Positions 34,057-38,538 of a stretch of DNA of 38,538 nt are shown one piece after another. A model generated the notes under the pieces. The model saw only the letters and a program-made list of their open reading frames with translations. It was not told the DNA's origin and searched no databases. Within the stretch, counting starts at the first letter, position 1. Each line of letters opens with the position of its first letter. The stretch lies in the NCBI GenBank assembly GCA_026390135.1, contig JAPLGN010000008.1:1-38538 (forward strand). Reading direction: 5' to 3'. A program made the position numbers and the translations under genes. This DNA is from Campylobacterales bacterium. GTDB taxonomy: Bacteria; Campylobacterota; Campylobacteria; Campylobacterales; Sulfurimonadaceae.

Positions 34057-34688
34057 AAATCCAAGCCAAAAATATCGAGCAGTATTATGGGATTGAGCAT
34101 GTTCTGCGCGGTGTCGATGTCTCCATTGAAGCAGGAAGTTTTACGGCGATTATCGGAGAAAGCGGGAGCGGTAAAACCACTTTGTTGTCGATTCTCTCGA
34201 CCTTATTAAATCCTACGAGCGGAGAAGTGACTTTTGATGGAAAGGGTATCGGCGAGTTAGGAAACATTGATGTATTTAGACGGCATAACATCGGATTTGT
34301 ATTTCAGTTTCACTATCTCATCTCCTATTTGACGTTGCGTGAGAATATTGCCCTTTCCGCATTGGATGATGCTACGGTTGAGCCGCTTATGGAGAGTTTG
34401 GGGATTGGACGGTTAGCCTCTCGTTACAGCGATGAAGTTTCAGGAGGTGAACGTCAGCGTGCTGCTATTGCACGTGCTCTAGTCAATCATCCTGCTGTGG
34501 TATTTGCTGATGAACCAACGGGTAATCTGGACACGAAAAATGCGTTGGGCGTGTATGAATTGTTCAAGCGCTACGCGCAGGAGGGGACGGGATTTGTGGT
34601 CGCTTCCCATGATAAAAAAATAGCCGAGTATGCCGATACAATAATTGAAATGGAGGATGGAAAAATTGTCAAAATTTCTAAACGATAA
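34053..34688 (+). CDS. ABC transporter ATPase, LolD/MacB type
   Basis: A 211-residue ATPase with Walker A 'GESGSGKTT', Q-loop 'FVFQFHYLI', signature 'SGGERQR' and Walker B 'VVFADEPTGNLD'. The short length and the GNLD ending are those of LolD/MacB/FtsE relatives. It pairs with the permease at 32980. It overlaps the start of the oxidase-like gene in another frame by about 30 bases, which is tight coupling. Confidence 0.95.
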   Translation: MKIQAKNIEQYYGIEHVLRGVDVSIEAGSFTAIIGESGSGKTTLLSILSTLLNPTSGEVTFDGKGIGELGNIDVFRRHNIGFVFQFHYLISYLTLRENIALSALDDATVEPLMESLGIGRLASRYSDEVSGGERQRAAIARALVNHPAVVFADEPTGNLDTKNALGVYELFKRYAQEGTGFVVASHDKKIAEYADTIIEMEDGKIVKISKR

Positions 34689-36201
34689 TCTCCCTCTTCT
34701 TTTGTTCTGGCTCTTTCTAGGGCTTTTTTCGGGACTGGTGTACGCAGTAGAGATGTTGGGATTGGATGGTTCCATGACTCTTTTTTCTCCTGAGAGAGCA
34801 CGGTCACTCCATATTTCACAAATGTTGTACGGCTTTTTTCCACTGATCCTCTCATTGCTGCCCTTTGCTCTGTTTGAGAAAGAGGGTGTTTTAAGTCAAA
34901 ACGGTTTGAAGCATTTAGCGCGATACTTCGTCGTTTGGAATGCTTTTTTGCTCTTTATGAGCATGGCACTTCTTTTCGGAAATATTCGAGGATTACCCTT
35001 TTACGATTTTCCTTATCAGTTGAATTTTCTCCTCGCATTTAGCGGGTTATTTTATCTTTTGGCGCTTTTGGATGCCTTGAAGCGTTATGAAAAACGTCCA
35101 GTATGGGTGAATGTATCCCTTTTAGCGGTTATCGCAGCCCCCATTGCATTAGTAGTTTTGATGAATCCACAATACGGTCAGGTGGAAAAAACTCTCGTAG
35201 GCCCGCATGGGGACAATACACTGGGGATGAGTTTCGCTCTTATCCCGATTTATTATCTGCTCATTAAACTCTCTGCTCAAAAAGTGTTTACGCCACGTCT
35301 CCATTGGTTGTGGAGTATTCCATTGGCAGGATATGTTACTTCGCTGATAATTCGTAATTTTTTCCACACTTTAAGCTACAACGAAGAGTGGTTTTTTCAG
35401 TATTTGACGTTGTTGTATCTGCCGCTATTATGGATTTGGCTTCGGGATGCGGGAATACAATTTAAAACAAATCCCTATCTCATCCTATCGATTGCGGCGT
35501 TTATTTTTGTCGATGTTGAGGGAAATATCCTTTTTATTCCTGAACTTCGAGCACTGATACATCGTAACGATTTGGTAGTAGGACATGCGCATATTGCCAT
35601 GGGTTTGGGGGTAGCGTTTATGGCACTCTCTATAGCCTACCATCTTTTGCCATCGCTTTTTAAACGGGTGTACGCAACACTTTGGACCCTTCTGATTAGC
35701 TTAATGGCATTATCTCTTTCCCTCGCGGGTCTTATTGAAGCGGGATTGATTGGTGGAACCGTTGAACCATTTTTGATCATGCGTGCTATTTTTGGGGTCA
35801 TGATTGTTGTTTTAGTCGCAAAAATACTGTATGACCGATTGATTATCCCTATCAATACCCCATTAAAAATCTATCATTTGGTAGGGTTTTTAGGGGATGC
35901 ATTTGGCGGGTTGGCTTTGCTGATTGCAGGAGGCTGGCTTTTTGGATTGCTCGGATTTGCATTCGCCGGAACGTATGAGTATGTTGTATTCGCTTTTGTT
36001 ATGGGAACCGGCATTATTCATTGGTTTGGGCTTCACGGTGATGAAAATCGTCTTGCGAGTATCAGTGCGACGATTCGTTTACTCATCTCTTCGACGTTCG
36101 CTTCTTTGTATCTGGCAGGAATCTTGGACACACTGGCATTGCTTATTGCCTTGTATGATGGTATTTATGCGATGATTTATTTTCTTTGGTTGCGTAAATA
36201 A
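34657..36201 (+). CDS. Heme-copper oxidase subunit I homologue lacking CuB ligands
   Basis: About 514 residues with some 12-14 membrane helices. It aligns by eye with CcoN of cbb3 oxidases. 'RSLHISQMLYGF' (His52) matches the helix II heme-b ligand. 'DLVVGHAHIAMGLG' (His310, His312) matches the CcoN segment 'DWTIGHVHAGALGW' with both helix X heme ligands. 'VDVEGN' matches the conserved glutamate-glycine before it. But the CuB sites are lost: CcoN 'YGHNAVG' is 'HGDNTLG' here (residues 184-190), and the 'HHLHYT' pair is replaced by 'NFFHTLSY' (234-241). So it probably binds heme but cannot be a copper-dependent oxygen or NO reductase. The start is uncertain: ATG at 34657 directly after GGAGG, or TTG at 34666 with better spacing. 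NnrS is an alternative relative. Confidence 0.8.
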   Translation: MEKLSKFLNDNLPLLLFWLFLGLFSGLVYAVEMLGLDGSMTLFSPERARSLHISQMLYGFFPLILSLLPFALFEKEGVLSQNGLKHLARYFVVWNAFLLFMSMALLFGNIRGLPFYDFPYQLNFLLAFSGLFYLLALLDALKRYEKRPVWVNVSLLAVIAAPIALVVLMNPQYGQVEKTLVGPHGDNTLGMSFALIPIYYLLIKLSAQKVFTPRLHWLWSIPLAGYVTSLIIRNFFHTLSYNEEWFFQYLTLLYLPLLWIWLRDAGIQFKTNPYLILSIAAFIFVDVEGNILFIPELRALIHRNDLVVGHAHIAMGLGVAFMALSIAYHLLPSLFKRVYATLWTLLISLMALSLSLAGLIEAGLIGGTVEPFLIMRAIFGVMIVVLVAKILYDRLIIPINTPLKIYHLVGFLGDAFGGLALLIAGGWLFGLLGFAFAGTYEYVVFAFVMGTGIIHWFGLHGDENRLASISATIRLLISSTFASLYLAGILDTLALLIALYDGIYAMIYFLWLRK

Positions 36202-36203
36202 CA

Positions 36204-37151
36204 ATGCTGATTGTTGTTCTTAGTTCTCAGCTTCTCTATTATCTCTTGATCGCGCAGACGGGAGTAGTCGGGGCATTTAATTCGCATCTCCACGATCTCT
36301 ATACTCTTCCTATCGGCGGGGTGCTCGGAAGCTTGCTTGCCGCATACTGGAAGCACCTAGAAATCAAAGAAGAGCTTTTCTTTATGTTTGGTACTCAGAT
36401 TATGATTTCGTGGTTTTATCCCGATTATTCACTGGGAGTCCTGTTGGCTTTTGGATTTATGATAGGGTATACAACTCCTTTGATGCTCTATGTCTTTCGT
36501 GAGCAAAGCCGGAAAAATCTGGCATGGGGACTTGCGCTTTCGTACGCGGTAGGAACAGCGCTGTATACGTATCCGTTCCAACAACGGGGGATTATAGCGA
36601 TTGTTTTACCCACTATTTCACTGATAGCGCTCTATTTTTCGACACTTCCAGCGAAATCACGGAGTCAACCCCATGCGATGAACTGGACAATGATCGGCGT
36701 GATGATGGTGTGGATTTTTGCAGATTCCGCGTTGTTTGAGACGTTGAGTCGCTCAGATGAGATGGATATTTGGGGTCATTATACGACATTGATTATTGTA
36801 TCTCATCTTTTAGGAGTTTATTTAGCGTTTCGTTATGGGAAAACATTGATGAGAAGTACATGGGTAATACTGGGGCTTTTTGCCATAAGCTATGGCGTCT
36901 TTTATGCTCATCAGCCGATAGTGCTTGCTGTTATCTATCCGATTGTTATTTCATTCTATAATGTTCTACTATTTCGTGAGTTGACCCAGATGGGAGATGT
37001 CCGTAGTATCGGAATTGCCATGGTGGGGGTAGGCTGGGGCGCATCGTCGATGGCAAATTTGGTCGCGCTCGATCACCAGCTTTGGATTAGCATCGTTGTT
37101 TTAGGAGCTTTTGCTCTTATTTATCCATTTTATTTTAGGAGAATCGTATGA
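36204..37151 (+). CDS. Polytopic membrane protein, unknown
   Basis: A 315-residue protein with about ten helices, somewhat like a short MFS-type fold, but with no diagnostic motif. 'SHLHDLYTLPIGG' near the N-terminus holds two histidines that could be functional. It starts three bases after the oxidase-like gene and overlaps the YceI gene by ATGA. It is probably part of the same membrane system. Confidence 0.75.
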   Translation: MLIVVLSSQLLYYLLIAQTGVVGAFNSHLHDLYTLPIGGVLGSLLAAYWKHLEIKEELFFMFGTQIMISWFYPDYSLGVLLAFGFMIGYTTPLMLYVFREQSRKNLAWGLALSYAVGTALYTYPFQQRGIIAIVLPTISLIALYFSTLPAKSRSQPHAMNWTMIGVMMVWIFADSALFETLSRSDEMDIWGHYTTLIIVSHLLGVYLAFRYGKTLMRSTWVILGLFAISYGVFYAHQPIVLAVIYPIVISFYNVLLFRELTQMGDVRSIGIAMVGVGWGASSMANLVALDHQLWISIVVLGAFALIYPFYFRRIV

Positions 37152-37675
37152 AAAAAGTAAGTCTCGCAGTGTTAGCTTTAGTTGCATCAATGTATGCCGG
37201 TAATTTGAGTTTTGAATCAGGTGTTATTAAAGCCCATACTGAAATGGTTGCCGATAGCACCATTGATCCATTCACTAAAAAAGCAACGTCACATTTAGTC
37301 ATGGAGGCCAATCCTTCAACGCTCAAAGGCTCCATTGAAATATCAATGAGTGATCTTTACAGTGATAATAAAAAACGTGATGAACATATGCAAGAGACAG
37401 TAGAATCTTCACTGTTTCCAAAAGCGGTATTTGAAGTCAAAGATGTAGTAGCCAAGAGCGGAGACAACTATACCCTAAAAGGTACGATGAGTTTACACGG
37501 TGTGACTAAGCCGATGAGCTTTGATGGAAGTATCGTTAATGAGGGGAATAAAGTTCGTATTAAAGCAACAAGCAGCATGAAAATGTCCGAGTTTGGAATT
37601 ACACCGCCCAGCATGATGTTTATGAAGGTACGTGATCAAATTGATCTGAATGTGGACGTTTTACTCAAACGATAA
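37148..37675 (+). CDS. YceI-family periplasmic protein
   Basis: A 175-residue protein with a signal peptide (cleavage near MYA-GN, about residue 17) and a lipocalin-like YceI domain. Marks are 'VDSTIDPF'-like ('ADSTIDPFTKKAT'), 'KRDEHMQETVESSLFPKAVFEV' and 'KGTMSLHGVTKPMSF'. YceI proteins bind polyisoprenoids such as ubiquinone-like lipids. It is the last gene of the operon, which makes an isoprenoid or quinone cargo for the neighbouring ABC transporter plausible. Confidence 0.9.
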   Translation: MKKVSLAVLALVASMYAGNLSFESGVIKAHTEMVADSTIDPFTKKATSHLVMEANPSTLKGSIEISMSDLYSDNKKRDEHMQETVESSLFPKAVFEVKDVVAKSGDNYTLKGTMSLHGVTKPMSFDGSIVNEGNKVRIKATSSMKMSEFGITPPSMMFMKVRDQIDLNVDVLLKR

Positions 37676-37703
37676 ATCAACCTTATAATTGTTCCTAAAA
37701 GTA

Positions 37704-37730
37704 ACTATTTTAAATAATAAATAGTGTTTT
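37704..37730 (+). terminator. Possible AT-rich terminator after the YceI gene
   Basis: ACTATTT and AAATAGT pair around an eight-base loop, followed by GTTTT. The stem is only A/T rich and weak, so confidence is low. Confidence 0.35.
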
Positions 37731-37765
37731 AATATTATTATAATACTAATATTGGTATGCTCCTT

Positions 37766-37794
37766 TTGATTTTCTTTGTGATTTTTCATAAAAT
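37766..37794 (+). promoter_or_regulatory. Probable promoter of the adhesin gene
   Basis: TTGATT (37766-37771) and TAAAAT (37789-37794) are separated by 17 bases, the best -35/-10 pair in the window. They lie about 35 bases before the ATG at 37829, which has AAAGG eight bases upstream. Confidence 0.6.
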
Positions 37795-37828
37795 TAGATA
37801 AGTATTCCAAATTGTAAAGGTATTTTAA

Positions 37829-38538
37829 ATGTTGAGAACAATAATAATTGGGAAAAAAATAGCGGGTGTAACACAGCTTACACAGCAAATGGTTATGAGT
37901 GGTGATAAAATTGTTTTGGTAGATGAAGCAGGGCATGCCCCCAAGCATATAACAACTAAAATGGTAGGAAAAGACCTTCATATTTTTGCAGATGGTATGT
38001 CTGAGCCTTCCGCTATTTTGAATGATTATTCTTCGTTTGAAAACTCAGTACAGATACAAGGACTCGATCAAGGTGGCGCATACTATGACTATACGGCAGC
38101 ATCGGGAGGGATGGCACTATCCTCGACTCCGGTGGTCGCACCGGTTGCAGCTCCTACTCCTGTTATGTCGACGAGCGCATGGTGGGGTGTTGGTATCCTG
38201 GCGGTTGCGGGCGGAGTTGCTGCGGCAGCAGGTGGCGGAGGCGGCGGAGGCAGTAGCACGACAACAGTTCCAGCAGCCACAACATTAACCGCAAGCTTAG
38301 TCGATAGCTTGGTTTCGGGGGTATCCTATACAACGAGCAGCGGGCTTACAGGTGTTACACTTGCTGATGGATCACTTACGTACAAAACGGGTGATATAGT
38401 AACCTTCAAAGTCGGCAATGCGACGATTGGCACATTCAATACTGCCAATATCAATCCAGATCATATTATTACTATTCAGGAAATTGCGGGTGTAGCTCGA
38501 ACCAACACAACTGATACAAAAGTTGTCAATATCGCCCA
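37829..38538 (+). CDS. N-terminus of a large repetitive surface adhesin (partial)
   Basis: An open frame of 236 codons running off the right edge, so it is partial at its 3' end. The first 90 residues resemble the BapA/LapA-type N-terminal retention region ('GVTQLTQQMVMSGDKIVLVDE'). A Pro/Ala stretch follows, then one hydrophobic segment 'WWGVGILAVAGGVAAAA' and a Gly-rich hinge of seven glycines, as in large type I-secreted adhesins. The last 70 residues ('SLVSGVSYTTSSGLTGVTLADGS' in part, with 'YKTGDIVTFKVG' and 'HIITIQEIAGV') look like the first copy of a repeated extracellular domain. A type I secretion system would be expected nearby, beyond the window. Confidence 0.8.
   Translation, partial: MLRTIIIGKKIAGVTQLTQQMVMSGDKIVLVDEAGHAPKHITTKMVGKDLHIFADGMSEPSAILNDYSSFENSVQIQGLDQGGAYYDYTAASGGMALSSTPVVAPVAAPTPVMSTSAWWGVGILAVAGGVAAAAGGGGGGGSSTTTVPAATTLTASLVDSLVSGVSYTTSSGLTGVTLADGSLTYKTGDIVTFKVGNATIGTFNTANINPDHIITIQEIAGVARTNTTDTKVVNIA

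Noticed and set aside
34657-36201. Functional terminal oxidase or nitric oxide reductase
   Set aside because: The CuB histidines are missing and no partner cytochrome c subunit (CcoO/CcoP/NorC) is encoded nearby.
38022-38288. Arg/Gln-rich frame, and its minus-strand Pro/Ala counterpart, near the right edge
   Set aside because: Both lie within the adhesin frame at 37829 and reflect its Gly/Ala-rich coding in other frames; no ribosome site.

Overview
The window reads as a chromosomal segment of a free-living, sulfur-associated Campylobacterota bacterium (former Epsilonproteobacteria; the gene style suggests something near Sulfuricurvum or Sulfurimonas). This is inferred from protein style (Campylobacterota-like small secreted proteins, many signal-transduction genes, tightly packed operons with ATGA or TAATG overlaps), moderate GC, and T-rich promoters with a clear -10 but weak -35. 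No rRNA or tRNA gene, CRISPR array, insertion sequence or prophage was seen.

Layout. (1) 160-1997: two exported proteins, the second a lipoprotein, with DUF302-like features. (2) 2044-4050, minus strand: LRV-repeat protein, small unknown protein and the Mrp/ApbC Fe-S carrier. (3) 4375-12879, plus strand: a respiratory molybdoenzyme locus. It encodes a two-domain periplasmic rhodanese, a Tat-exported type II DMSO-reductase-family catalytic subunit, a four-cluster Fe-S subunit, a heme-b-type gamma subunit fused to a cytochrome c domain, a Cys-containing secreted protein, a TorD-like chaperone and a multi-cluster ferredoxin. The substrate is not readable from sequence; the leading rhodanese points to a sulfur compound. 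(4) 12984-17028, minus strand: leuC, a DUF2780-like gene, mobA, moaC, a YbeD-like gene and a coiled-coil protein. mobA and moaC supply the cofactor type used by region 3. (5) 17085-22493, minus strand: a five-gene TonB-dependent uptake operon with receptor, His-rich periplasmic protein, NapH/CcoG-like membrane ferredoxin, DsbD/TauE-like membrane protein and TonB; probably for a metal.

(6) 22672-29741: arsC, a chemoreceptor, two diguanylate cyclases (one with four CBS domains, one with a CZB zinc-sensor domain), an M15 peptidase, and small exported and OmpA-like proteins. (7) 29725-32403: two unknown, translationally coupled genes (one with a winged-helix-like N-terminus), divergent from a possible degenerate PD-(D/E)XK protein. 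(8) 32522-37675, plus strand: an operon with a Cys-free redoxin-like protein, a MacB/LolCDE-type ABC transporter, a heme-copper-oxidase subunit I homologue that keeps the heme-ligand histidines but has lost the CuB histidines, a polytopic membrane protein and a YceI protein. (9) 37829-end: the N-terminus of a large surface adhesin running off the window.

The two systems most likely to be under-described are the rhodanese-linked type II molybdoenzyme locus (region 3) and the CuB-less oxidase-like/ABC/YceI operon (region 8). All family calls are by eye from motifs; no database search was run.
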